Assembly: GCA_030411725.1 (NCBI GenBank)
Contig: MU839829.1
Location: 1,798,001-1,862,000, forward strand
DNA from: Echria macrotheca
Taxonomy: Eukaryota; Ascomycota; Sordariomycetes; Sordariales; Schizotheciaceae
Reading direction: 5' to 3'
Length of the DNA stretch: 64,000 nucleotides
Part shown: piece by piece, positions 1-10,177 of the stretch
Position numbering within the stretch: the stretch's first letter is position 1
Layout: each line of letters opens with the position of its first letter
Notes under the pieces: generated by a model
Database searches by the model: none
Told to the model about the DNA's origin: nothing
Seen by the model: only the letters and a program-made list of their open reading frames with translations
Translations under genes and position numbers: made by a program

Positions 1-360
1 TACTTCATTCCAATACCGATACACCATGACGGACACCTAGTACTGAGACTCGCCACGAAAACACACAGAGATAGCGACGTTGTCGGGCATCCGGCTAACG
101 AACTATGAGAAGATGTCAATTCTGTGAGGTTTCTGGTGCCCACCGCCAGCGTACCGACCGTCCAAGAGGTAGGCAGTTTGTCGCGTTCAACACATTTACA
201 GCACATGATGTAACCCTTTATATTCCATGCTAATTCTGAAACACCCGTGTGGAGACGTATAAAGCCTTTTCATCTTTCGACTGACTTGCTATCCCTCATG
301 CTACTTTTCTACCAAGAGTCTGTTATGATCTAAGCTAACAGCTCAGCAGACACAAGAGTA
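1..360. other. Gene-free left edge
   Basis: No open frame with family resemblance is visible here. It is the 3' flank of the minus-strand reductase gene that ends at 361, and it contains no recognisable repeat. Confidence 0.6.
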
Positions 361-1299
361 TCAGTGGTCCTGGTATGGCGAGAATTCGGGTGCATTCCAT
401 CTGGGACGCATAAGCTTGGTGAGTATCCTGTGGGTTGTGACGACTCACTTGAAGAACCCCCCGGACAGTTCCTTTCTCCCCACGGTAACCACCTTGGCCA
501 TGACGAAGGCAGGTACTTCTGGTTTGATGAGGCTGCCCTCCGTGTATGCGGACTTGAAGCTGGCGTAGTCTTCCTTGGTCATGATCTCACCGGGACGACC
601 TTTGTCTCGGATCACTTTCTGCATATCGGTATCAACCCGCCCTGGGCTGATGGCCACGGACATGATGTCGGGCTCCTCAACCTGCAGCTGTCTGACGAGG
701 CCGTTGACGGCGGCCTTGGTGATGCAGTAGGCTCCCCAGCCTTGGTAGGCATGCTCTGCTGCACCGGATGATACAAATACCATCCTTCCCATGGTGACTC
801 GGAGATGGGGGATAGAAGAGCGTACCTTTGTTTGAGTTAGTAGCTTGCAGGAGCCCTAGAGCCAACTTACCACAGCGAGTGCGCTGAAGAAATTAGCATT
901 AAAGGCCTTCTTCCAGTCCGAAGCATCTGCATCAGTGAGGCGTTGGATGGGCGTGATGACACCATGGTTTATAACAACGCCGTCGATCTGTCCATATGTC
1001 GCCATGGTTTGCACCGTGACTTGATGTGCGACCTACTTGTGTGTTAGGCCGTCTTATTGGGGTTCAAGGAGACGCTATTCGATCCCTACATCCTTAGTGG
1101 TCAGGTCTCCCACGAGGAATTCGACCTGGTCTGGATGCTTGTCTTTCAGGGCCTGCAGCGGTGCAGCGGTTCTGGCGACGAGAAAAACACGATTGCCCTG
1201 CTGGAGGAGGGATTCGGCCACTGCGAGGCCAATGCCACGGCTGGCCCCGGTGACAATGACAACCTTGCTCGTCATCTGCTTGAAGTATTCGCCCAACAT
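361..1299 (-). CDS. Short-chain dehydrogenase/reductase, sepiapterin/benzil-reductase-like
   Basis: This is an NAD(P)H-dependent SDR of about 262 residues, built from four exons: 1299-1090, 1032-871, 825-449 and 400-361. All junction phases match. Exon 1 carries the Rossmann motif TGASRGIG. Exon 2 has the INHG stretch that supplies the structural Asn. Exon 3 has the catalytic Ser (FVSSGA) and the YCITK active-site Tyr and Lys. An in-frame TGA at 447-445 looks like the end, but it lies inside a GTGAGT...CCCAG intron, and a 40-nt last exon adds a tail ending WNAPEFSPYQDH. The first Met could also be the one at 1275 (MTSKVVIV). It resembles the fungal family around yeast IRC24/YIR035C; the substrate is unknown. 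The gene is divergent from the FAD oxidoreductase, with 262 bp between the two start codons. Residues and exon phases are seen; the family name follows from the motifs; the reaction is inferred. Confidence 0.85.
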
Positions 1300-1561
1300 T
1301 TGGCACGAGAGGGATGAATCTCAAAGTGCAGGTTCGTTTGACTCTGGGCCGGGAGCTGGAAGGGTTGACCAGTGGACACACCCTTTGGTGCCCCGCTGCG
1401 CATCCCACTTGCTTTGTGGACTGGTGGGGTAGCTCTGATGCTTGACTCTGGAGCCCCAATTCCTCCAACCCTCTAAACTTCCAAGTCAGGTGGTTACTGC
1501 TCTGTCACCGGAGTGCGTTACAGAAGCACCACCAGATACCTTATCTGACCACCAATATCCA

Positions 1562-2824
1562 ATGTCGTCAACGGTCATTCTCGGAGCCGGCATTATCGGC
1601 GTGTCGACAGCCTACTACCTCTCAGACCACCAGCCACCGTCTACCATCCACCTGGTAGACCCCTCCTCGGACCTGTTCTCATCGGCATCCGGGTTCGCCG
1701 GGGGGTTCCTGGCCAAGGATTGGTTTGCGCCCCGGGTCTTGCCACTTGGTAAACTCAGCTTCGAGCTACACAGGAACCTGGCAGACGAATACGCTGGGGC
1801 CGAGAAATGGGGATACTCACCTACCACTTCTGTCAGCTATACGCGGGCTGCTGAGACCACCGGTGCTGGGAAGAAGAAGAGAGGCGATGATTGGCTCCGA
1901 CACGGTACGAGCAGAGCCGAAGCCGCGCCGGAGGAAGCGGCGGACGAAGGTGGTTTGAGCTGGAATCCTCCCTGGCTTCGAAGGGTGCCGGGAGACGAGA
2001 TCGAGATCATCAGCGGCGAAGGGACAACAGCACAAGTCGACCCGCTCTTGCTCTGCCGGTTTCTTCTTGACGAGTGTCTTAAACGGGGCGTTCGACTTCA
2101 CCATCCGGCGACTGTGTCATCCGTGAGTGCAGACCTCAGGGGCGAGCTTGCGAGCGTCCGGATCGCCGATGGGAAATCGTCAACAGAGACCGACCTCCCA
2201 TGTACGAGACTCATCATCACAGCGGGGGTATGGTCAGGCCAGGTTTTCCGGAACCTATTCCGCCATTCTAAGCTCGATATCCCGGTTATGAGCTTGGCCG
2301 GGCACTCGCTGGTATTAAAGTCCCCTCGTTGGAAAGGGACCAATGGCGCTCCGTGTCATGCCGTCTATACTACACACGGCGCCGGCTTCTCTCCCGAGAT
2401 ATATGCCAGGACTGGCGGCCATGTTTATATCGCGGGGCTCAACTCTACCACCATCCCCTTACAAGACGCGGCCGAGAAAGCATCAGTACATGCCGAAGCT
2501 ATTACAGCTCTCAAAGAGACGGCCAAGACGCTCCTCGGAAATACGGGGCCAGATGGGTCAGCCGTTGATGATCTCGAAATCGTCCGGGAAGGGTTATGCT
2601 TCCGGCCCGTCACGCCGTCCGGGCTCCCCATCATCGGACGGATTCCAGACCAAGATCTGGGAGTCGGTATATCGACGCGGCCCGGAGCTGACGGCGGTGT
2701 CTTTATCGCAACTGGCCACGGCCCTTGGGGTATCAGCATGAGTCTCGGCACGGGGACGGTCCTAGCCGAGATGGCGCAAGGCCGGCCGTTGAGTGCCGAT
2801 ATCAGTGGCCTTGGATTGGAATGA
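1562..2824 (+). CDS. FAD-dependent oxidoreductase, DAO family, TDA3-like
   Basis: This is a 420-residue intronless flavoprotein. The start at 1562 is chosen because the dinucleotide-binding motif GAGIIG follows directly after MSSTVIL; the open frame extends upstream to 1442, but that part looks non-coding. The C-terminal region has the typical DAO pattern, RPVTPSGLPIIGRI followed by GVFIATGHGPWGISMSLGTG, which closes over the flavin. A lysine/glutamate-rich insert at about residues 98-130 is low in complexity. The best-known relatives are fungal TDA3 (yeast YHR009C) and plant/bacterial glycine-oxidase-like proteins. TDA3 has been linked to endosome-to-Golgi traffic, but its substrate is not established. 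There is no signal peptide. It shares a short bidirectional promoter with the SDR gene, which may mean joint regulation (inference). Confidence 0.85.
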   Translation: MSSTVILGAGIIGVSTAYYLSDHQPPSTIHLVDPSSDLFSSASGFAGGFLAKDWFAPRVLPLGKLSFELHRNLADEYAGAEKWGYSPTTSVSYTRAAETTGAGKKKRGDDWLRHGTSRAEAAPEEAADEGGLSWNPPWLRRVPGDEIEIISGEGTTAQVDPLLLCRFLLDECLKRGVRLHHPATVSSVSADLRGELASVRIADGKSSTETDLPCTRLIITAGVWSGQVFRNLFRHSKLDIPVMSLAGHSLVLKSPRWKGTNGAPCHAVYTTHGAGFSPEIYARTGGHVYIAGLNSTTIPLQDAAEKASVHAEAITALKETAKTLLGNTGPDGSAVDDLEIVREGLCFRPVTPSGLPIIGRIPDQDLGVGISTRPGADGGVFIATGHGPWGISMSLGTGTVLAEMAQGRPLSADISGLGLE

Positions 2825-5800
2825 AATGAATTAAAGAAATAAATGGCCCGACGTTCGAGAATCTGCGGCAGTGGCTAAATTCAGTCAGATCGATTGCGCG
2901 AGGCTCGATGCGGCCTGGATGGGAATCCTTCAGCCGGCATTTTTAGAAGTACACGTGTTGCCGGCATTCTGGTGGTGCGGTGGTGATGACGGATGAGCTT
3001 CATGGTGGCACAGCACACAGTGCCCGTATCGCCCTCCGGCCGGCCGGCCGAAGTTAGCTGGCGGGACGACCCGTCTGAATCTGGCACAGTCGAGTCGCCA
3101 TATTCGCGAGAGTCGTCCGATTTGGATTTTCATTTCCAGCAAGTCCTACCCGGTATAAGAGATGAGAGATTACGGCGCAGGTTAGGCGCCCCTGAGGCGC
3201 TTCCTCGCCGTAAAAGCAACACCAGAACTCTCGACGCAGCAATCTATCGAACTTGGAAGCGGCTATGGATGAAGCGGCCCAACCAAAATGTCGGCGCCGA
3301 GGGGATGAAGAAAAAGTCTCCGAACATATTGCCAAGCAGTATCCAGGATTCGGGCGGTATTGGGATGGAATTATAGCATTGACTATTGCAAATCCTCACG
3401 AAGCAACATCATGCCGGTACGAATAACTAGCGAGGCCGCTTCAATGGAGCGCCTGTCAGGGCAAGATTACTCGCATCGACGAGCTCGCAGACTTGCAGTC
3501 TTGGGATGCCAGCAGTGGATTCCGGACCCGCCGTGGAGCGTCTCGAATGCCTTTCCATCGGTGCCATGCTGCTTGCTTGCTTGCTCCTTGCAGAGACCAC
3601 TGCGGAGAGACGTCTGCTCAAAGTCTCTCAACTCTCGGCAGAGGTCAAACGGTCTGCAGAGAGCAGTCTGAGAACACGGGGACGAGAGACGGGGCCTGCC
3701 GACATCCAATCAGGAGGGCGCCCTTGCCGCCCTCACCCTTGTCGAGCGATGCCGCAATGGACACAGGCGTCACAGCTCCCCACCAGGACTCGACCCGGAC
3801 TTGGGTCGGCCAACAGCAGCGGCCGCGAACCGCCATTCGCTGAGCGGGCACACAACCATCACCGCCATTCTGGACGGCGATTTGATGGACGACGTGCTTG
3901 GCCGCCCCCAACCCGCACACTATCTCGAGAGCTGCTCCAGTTTGCATAATGTTGCTCACGTATCGGGACACATGGCCCATCCCAAAAGGGGCTTGCGTCG
4001 GTGGGGAATGGGGATGGTCGCACAATGGGACGTCCTTCTGCACGCAAACCGACTCAGACATGGCCGCCACGGCGGTCCCGTCATCAATTGGCGATATCTC
4101 AGTGGTGGCGAGGAAAAGGGGACCTGCGCATGTCAATCGGCCACGATGAAGAGTCGTTCTGGAATCCCGTCACGAACTCTCTGCGATAATCAGTTAACGG
4201 GGCGAGGGGAGGGTATGGTTGTGCAACGTGCAAGGCACACTGGCCAGGCCGGAGCTGCTTGGTGAGCTGGAGCACTCTCGGCTGGGCTGGCCCGGGGCGG
4301 GAGATCCCCCACTGCATCCGCCCAAGCCGCCCATGGCCCCGCTGCCATCACCGTTCCCATCACACTGCGCACACACAGCGCTGGACGCTACTGTACAGGA
4401 GTGCGGTCTTGTCAGTGTCGCGGGTTCCCAGTGGTCTTCTCTCTCAACTTCGGCTAGCAGTCAAACTGATCACATCTGCCGCCGGCGTCGACGCCATCAC
4501 ATGGACACTGGACTCTTCCTCTGGCATTCGGTTTCGTCCAAAGCACGGATACAGCAATAAGCTGGCTGCGGGCGGCAGATGTCCCGTTGCCAACGGCGGT
4601 CACAGCGTAGATTCTGCGCGCACGCACGTTGCTGGCTGCACCATGTCTCAGCGGCAGCTTGTTTGTGTACTCTAAAACAGAAGCTGCCAATTCCAGAAGC
4701 AAGCTGCCGCCTCTGCTTGCGCTCAGGTCCCCGATCCCAGAAGGATATCGTCGATAAATCTCTGAGAGGGGGCGGGGGACACCGCGAAAACCTAGCGCCC
4801 GCTCTGCAGGCGCCAGGGTCCCCTCCTCGTCGACGCTGTTTCCTCGAGTACCGAGAGAGGTCGCCAAGCCCGGGATGGAGCAAATTGCTGATGTTTCCAA
4901 AGGGTCAAATGTGACATACATGCACGCAGTGGAAGCAAGCGGCAGCAAAGCAGACTTGCAGAGCAGTAGCAAGCAGCAGCAAGCAGCAGCAGTCGACGAT
5001 GGCGAGGCGGACCGGGGGGGGTAGTTAGTTGAGGTGGTAGGGAAGAGGATCAGAGGTGATCGGGATCGGCCACCCCCTCTCCCACCCCCCTTCCCGGTCG
5101 GTCAGCCAGCCAATGATGAGGACGAACTCCGACCGCTGAGCGGCTGCTCTTGCTGCCGAGTGATGGTGCGCTGGAGAGCGCTGATGAACGAAGGTTGCGC
5201 GGGCCTATGTGCACCGTTCCGCGTTCCCGCGTGCATCTTCACCCGAGCTCCCGGCATTCCCATCTCATCTGGCTCTGTGTTCTGAGGGGCTTCCTTGGTG
5301 TTGGCGTTCGCTCTCCCTTTCCTCTCTCTCATTTGTGCCTCTCCCATGTTGGTCCGTACTCTTCTTCCTTCGTCCAGGCACCAGCATTCGAATTCTCACG
5401 TCCACGACACGGTTTCTGGCCAACTTGAAAGGGGCAGAGAAACAACAAGAGAGCGGCGAGAAATCGAGACAGAGAGATCTGGCGCCGGGAAACGTGACGA
5501 CCCTGCTTATACATTCATCACGGCGCCACCCTCTTCGGATTAAGCTAAAGCGGCTACCTTTTCCTTTCCTTTATTACGATAGTTACATTACCCAAGAACC
5601 CTAGGAAGCAAAATCCCAGGAAAGTTAGCAGCAGGGCGGCCACACTCCCGGGGTGCGCGCGCCACCCCATATATACATAAACTATCCCCAACTCGCAATA
5701 CCCCCCCGCCCCCAATCCCTCCAACTTAACCGACCTGCCTAGCCGCTGGATCGCGATATCTCACCCTCTCTCCTCTTGCTCGCTGAAGATCAGAGACACA

Positions 5801-6062
5801 TTCTCTCTCTCTTCTTGTCTCTCCTCATTTAGCTGGAGCTGTGTGGGATCCTCGAACACCAACACCACACAGTATAACGTTAGCCCACGACGGCGCGGCC
5901 ATGATACCCCTCGTATACGTTCTCTAATTCCTAATTCGAGGGGTCTGGAATTCCTCGCGTCGAGATTCGATATTCACTCTCCCCATCTTGAATCGAGTTC
6001 CAATCGACGCCAAAAAAAAATCACGGTCACCATCGAGCAGATCAGACTGAGGAGCAGCAATA
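2825..6062. other. 3.2-kb spacer with long CT-rich leader of the ferric reductase
   Basis: No convincing gene is seen on either strand; the many open frames are short, overlapping and without family resemblance. Around 4955-4992 there is an imperfect AGC trinucleotide run. From about 5700 to 5830 the plus strand is strongly CT-rich, as is usual just upstream of fungal transcription starts, so the mRNA leader of the ferric reductase may begin there. A TATA-like ATATATAC lies near 5670. The region could hold a non-coding RNA, but nothing in the sequence demands it. Confidence 0.5.
5901..5927 (+). promoter_or_regulatory. Possible upstream ORF in ferric-reductase leader
   Basis: ATG at 5901 opens an eight-codon frame (MIPLVYVL) closed by TAA at 5925-5927, about 135 bp before the main start at 6063. 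If transcription begins in the CT-rich tract upstream, this uORF would lie in the leader and could dampen translation of the reductase. Its existence is seen; its use is inference. Confidence 0.35.
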
Positions 6063-8834
6063 ATGGCCGCACACATTCCGCACGCGGCGCGGACCGTCGC
6101 CGATGAGGCTACCCGGACGGTAGGAGAGCTGGCGAAGCGCATTCTCATTCCCCTCACGACAGGCGCGCCGCCAGGGCTGGTACAGGCCCTTACCGTCGAT
6201 CCGTGGTCACAGTCGGGGAAGTATGGGCTGGGTTGGACGTACTTTGCGTTGGCGGTGATAGGGATGGCGGTCTTTGTGAGGATATGGCATTACTGGCAGG
6301 ACAAGATCCGGCAGGCTATCTACAAGCAGGAGATGGAGGAGCACTTCCGGAATCTGTACAGCTTGGACCCGGAATGGGACAGGACAGCAGCCCTGGCGAC
6401 GGGCGCGACCAACGCTGAATCGAGGCGGCACTTCTTCCCGGACGAGCCCGTGACCGAGGAGAAGAACTTCAAGCCCAAAGCGCACTTTTCGTCCGTCGGC
6501 GTTGTCAACGACACGCTCGCCCTGTTCCGCTGGGTGTTTTACCGCCCGATCCCCGATATCACGTACAAGAAGCGGCGGTTCACCTTCGCCTCGGCCGCCG
6601 TCTTGTTTTGCGTCTTCATCGCGCTCTGCTTCGTCACCATTTTCTGCTTCCTCCAACAGCCGCTCTACTGGCAAAGCATCCGCTTCGGGTCCCCTCCGCT
6701 CGCCATTCGCAGCGGCATGGTCGCGGTCGCCATGACGCCCTGGATCGTGGCAACGGCCACCAAGGCCAACCTCCTGACGCTTGTCACCGGAATCGGTCCT
6801 GAGCGCCTAAACGTGTTCCACCGCTGGATTTCGTACCTGTGCCTGTTCATGTCGCTGGTGCACACGGTGCCCTTCTACGTCCAGCCAGTTTGGGAGGACG
6901 GCGGAATGGATGTCTTCCAGACTCTCTTCCCGCCGGGGAGTGGCATCATCTACGGATCGGGAATCGCTTGTCTCGTGCCTCTCTGCTGGCTTTGTGTCGG
7001 CTCGCTGCCCATCATCCGCCGCACCATGTACGAGGTCTTCGTCAAGCTGCACGCGCCCGTGGGCTACATCTACGTGGGCGTGCTCTTCTGGCACACCAAG
7101 AACTTTTTGATGTCGTGGGGCTACCTGGCCGCGTCGTTTGGCGTCCTGGTGATCTGCAACATCTGGCGCCTGTTCAAGTTGAACTGGGCCAAGCCGTGGC
7201 GCATGGCCTTTATGATTGGCGACGAGGCCGCCATCAACATCATGTCCGAGAACACCATCAAAATCACGATCCCGACGCAGATGCGGTGGAAGCCCGGCCA
7301 ATACGTCTATCTACGTATGCCCGGCATCTCACTGTTTGAGAACCACCCGTTCACCATTTCCTCCCTCTGCAGCGAAGACTTCCCGTCCGAGTACGGTGAG
7401 GAGTACCGCGACTGTGTGCTCGTCTTCCGGCCCTACGGCGGCTTCACCAAGAAAGTGCTCGAGACGGCCATCGAGAAAGGCCCCTTCCACACCTACCGGG
7501 CCTTCCTGGATGGTCCCTACGGCGGTATGCGGCGCGAGCTGGCCGCCTTCGATACCTGCATCCTCATCGCCGGCGGCAGTGGCATCACATCGCTCATGTC
7601 CCAACTCCTGAATCTCATCAAGCGAATGCGCGACGGCAAGGCCATCACCAAGAAGATCGTTGTCGTATGGGCGCTGAAGCGGCTCGAGGCCATGGACTGG
7701 TTCCGCGAGGAGCTCCGTATCTGCCGCGAGGCTGCGCCGCCCGAGAGCGTGACGTGCAAGTTTTTCGTTACTGCAGCAGTGCGGCAGCCAGCACACAACA
7801 ATGCTGCCGTCGTGGGTGGTCGCGCCCCGCGGCCGCTTAGCAACCTGTTCCATGATAAGCTGGACGGCTTCGTCGCCGGTATCGCCAGCAAGCGGAACAG
7901 CGCCCTCATCATGGCCGAGGCGCAGGGGGATCCCGAGCGCGAGCGCGAGCTCCGTGCGGAGGACGAGGACCGTATCACGGCGCTCCCCCAGCAGAAATAC
8001 CTACAACCACACAATCTCCCTCCGCCGCCACCAGGACCTCCGCCGGGACCCCTCCCACCGCAGCCGCCACAAAAGAACCGGCTGTCGACCCCTGAGGACG
8101 CCCTCCGAAGATTAGAGGGTCGCGACAGCGAGTCCGGGGCATCGAGGAAACTTACCTCGTCGGGGAGCGACGAGAAGGGAAAGAAGAAGGAGAAGGACGG
8201 CGAGTTCCACTTCACACCAGTCGCGCCGCGCGCCGACAAGGCGCCACACTTCAACTATGCGCCCGCCGCGGGCCGGCAGCGCTACAGCCAGCTGTTAGGC
8301 GTACCAGGCAGTGAGATGGAGGGACGGCTGAGCGGAGCTAGTGCGCGAAGTGATGAGCATCAAGAAGACATGCAAGCCGGGCCGTCGACGAACGAGCACG
8401 CCGAGCCGACACAGCCGGTACGGCCGCCAGAACTCGCCCATCTCCGGACTACCGATCTGGGCGGGCCTTCTACCGCCCGGCCTAGGCCAACTAGCACATT
8501 CGGGCCGCCGTCGGGTTTCGATTTCGGATTCCCGGGCACGCCGACCGAGTTCCAGCGATCTCTGATGCGGTTTGCCTTCCCCATCCCGCACGAGATCGAC
8601 GGCGGGTGGAGCGTTGAATACGGCCGCCCCGACCTGGGCTACATGCTCAAGGAGTGGGCTACGGGCGGACCGGATGGGAGAGGCGTGCTAGGACGACGCA
8701 CAGCCGTGTTTGTGTGCGGGCCACCAGCAATGCGTGTGGGCGTGGCGAACACGGTCGCGAGGTTACAGGCCGAGATCTGGGGAGACGACATGCTCGAGGA
8801 GATCTTTTTGCATGCCGAGAATTATGCGCTCTAA
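6063..8834 (+). CDS. Ferric-reductase/NADPH-oxidase-like transmembrane protein
   Basis: This is a 923-residue intronless multipass flavocytochrome. A first hydrophobic segment lies at about residues 55-76, and the ferric-reductase-like membrane core spans about 175-375. That core includes helices with candidate haem-binding histidines (FHRWISYLCLFMSLVHTVPF and FVKLHAPVGYIYVGVLFWH). The FAD-binding motif HPFTIS is at about 428, the NADPH-binding GGSGIT at about 504, and VCGPP near 884. Electrons would pass from cytosolic NADPH through FAD and haems to metal or oxygen outside the membrane. Between about residues 573 and 838 the nucleotide-binding domain is split by a low-complexity acidic and proline-rich stretch (PPPPPGPPPGPLPPQPP). 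Relatives include fungal FRE and NOX proteins; no EF-hand is seen, so a ferric/cupric reductase is favoured. The start is the first ATG after the leader. Iron-regulatory sites were not identified with confidence. Confidence 0.88.
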   Translation: MAAHIPHAARTVADEATRTVGELAKRILIPLTTGAPPGLVQALTVDPWSQSGKYGLGWTYFALAVIGMAVFVRIWHYWQDKIRQAIYKQEMEEHFRNLYSLDPEWDRTAALATGATNAESRRHFFPDEPVTEEKNFKPKAHFSSVGVVNDTLALFRWVFYRPIPDITYKKRRFTFASAAVLFCVFIALCFVTIFCFLQQPLYWQSIRFGSPPLAIRSGMVAVAMTPWIVATATKANLLTLVTGIGPERLNVFHRWISYLCLFMSLVHTVPFYVQPVWEDGGMDVFQTLFPPGSGIIYGSGIACLVPLCWLCVGSLPIIRRTMYEVFVKLHAPVGYIYVGVLFWHTKNFLMSWGYLAASFGVLVICNIWRLFKLNWAKPWRMAFMIGDEAAINIMSENTIKITIPTQMRWKPGQYVYLRMPGISLFENHPFTISSLCSEDFPSEYGEEYRDCVLVFRPYGGFTKKVLETAIEKGPFHTYRAFLDGPYGGMRRELAAFDTCILIAGGSGITSLMSQLLNLIKRMRDGKAITKKIVVVWALKRLEAMDWFREELRICREAAPPESVTCKFFVTAAVRQPAHNNAAVVGGRAPRPLSNLFHDKLDGFVAGIASKRNSALIMAEAQGDPERERELRAEDEDRITALPQQKYLQPHNLPPPPPGPPPGPLPPQPPQKNRLSTPEDALRRLEGRDSESGASRKLTSSGSDEKGKKKEKDGEFHFTPVAPRADKAPHFNYAPAAGRQRYSQLLGVPGSEMEGRLSGASARSDEHQEDMQAGPSTNEHAEPTQPVRPPELAHLRTTDLGGPSTARPRPTSTFGPPSGFDFGFPGTPTEFQRSLMRFAFPIPHEIDGGWSVEYGRPDLGYMLKEWATGGPDGRGVLGRRTAVFVCGPPAMRVGVANTVARLQAEIWGDDMLEEIFLHAENYAL

Positions 8835-10177
8835 CGCGCGCGCGTCCCAATCGGGAACTGTACTATATATCCAGCGAAATGACTTGGGCGGGTTCGGCTA
8901 TATCCGACGATTTTTTTTTGTCTCTTTTCTTTTTCAAGATATATCCTGGGGCGAGGACTGGGCCGGATGGACGGAAGAGGTATTATACTACGGGCTGTAA
9001 TGAATATGGGGGCGGAAACGCGGAAGCAGGCGTCCTGCTATGCGACACAGGAAACGAGGCAGGCTCGAGACCGGTGTGCCGAAGCCAGCTGAAGGAAAAA
9101 GGAGAAATGAGGGGCGGGCTGAAGACAAGAGTCGCCATTGGACTCGATCAGAGATGGCGGTGTCAGCCAGGTCCATCTTGATGGGACTCTGCAAGCAAAA
9201 GACACGGGCCGAGAACGGCGATGGACGGATGACGGACGGCTACGTTGATGTTTTGGCAGCCGGAGACATTTTCTGTGTACATTCTAGGGGACCGTTAGGG
9301 TGCCGAGTAGGCGGCTTGCAGCGACAGGCCGGTCTTCAATACCATGGTGGTACGCACTGTACCACGTCAGTTCCATGTGCTTAACTTGTTGACGTGTCGC
9401 ACACCGAATCATAAGAAGTGAGAACGGCGCCGGGACTTATTCCCCGGCATTCCCCAACGTTGTCGCGAGCATGGTCGACGGTGCAGTAGCGAGTCTGCGG
9501 ATGAGCAGCCGGCCAATGAGTCGGACGTGATGCGGACCCGGCTCAAGCCTCGTCCTGTCGAGTGGACAGCGAGAGGAGCACACCGGCTTCAACGACACCG
9601 ACTCTTGTTCAAATCCTGCTCGGCACCCTGGCTTGCCATTGCCACTGGCTACGGCGTTGTTGCTGGAGAGGTTGCCGGGTTGTTGTTGGTGGCGATGGGA
9701 ACTGACAGCTCGGGACCGAAAAGATCGAACTGGCGGTATGGATGCGTACACGACGGTTACAGGCCCGGCGGGTGGACGCATTGGCGGTATGAATTGTGAT
9801 CGGGTGGACTGTATGTACGCCGGCGGTGATGATAGCTCAGGTCGAGTAACGCTGGGGATCGTAGGCGTCTGGATGGAATAGTGATGGGGTTGCAGAGATA
9901 CAAAAGGTCGGGACTTGCAGAGAGATACCTAGATGAATACTTCATCCTCCAGTCTCTCAATCTACACTCTATCTATATCGTCACCATCGAAGTCAACCCT
10001 GTTTATTCTCTACATTCTCTTCTCTCCCTCTCTGTCCATTTCTTTCAGGTACCTAGTCACAAAAGATATTCATTCTTCTTCTTACTTCACTCCGTTCCGG
10101 GGATAACTTTACCACATTCATCAACCACCTATTCAGAACCAGCTCCTTCTTCTTGTTGACTTGTTTGCTGGCTCACA
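8835..10177. other. Spacer downstream of ferric reductase
   Basis: I see no supportable gene. The first 150 bp are AT-rich and probably hold the 3' UTR and polyadenylation region of the reductase. The stretch at about 9960-10160 is pyrimidine-rich and is probably the leader of the next gene. Confidence 0.5.

Noticed and set aside
6063..8834. Starship giant transposon cargo suggested by the ferric reductase
   Set aside because: Ferric reductases occur in Starships, but no DUF3435 tyrosine recombinase, DUF3723, patatin-like or NLR gene is found in the window.
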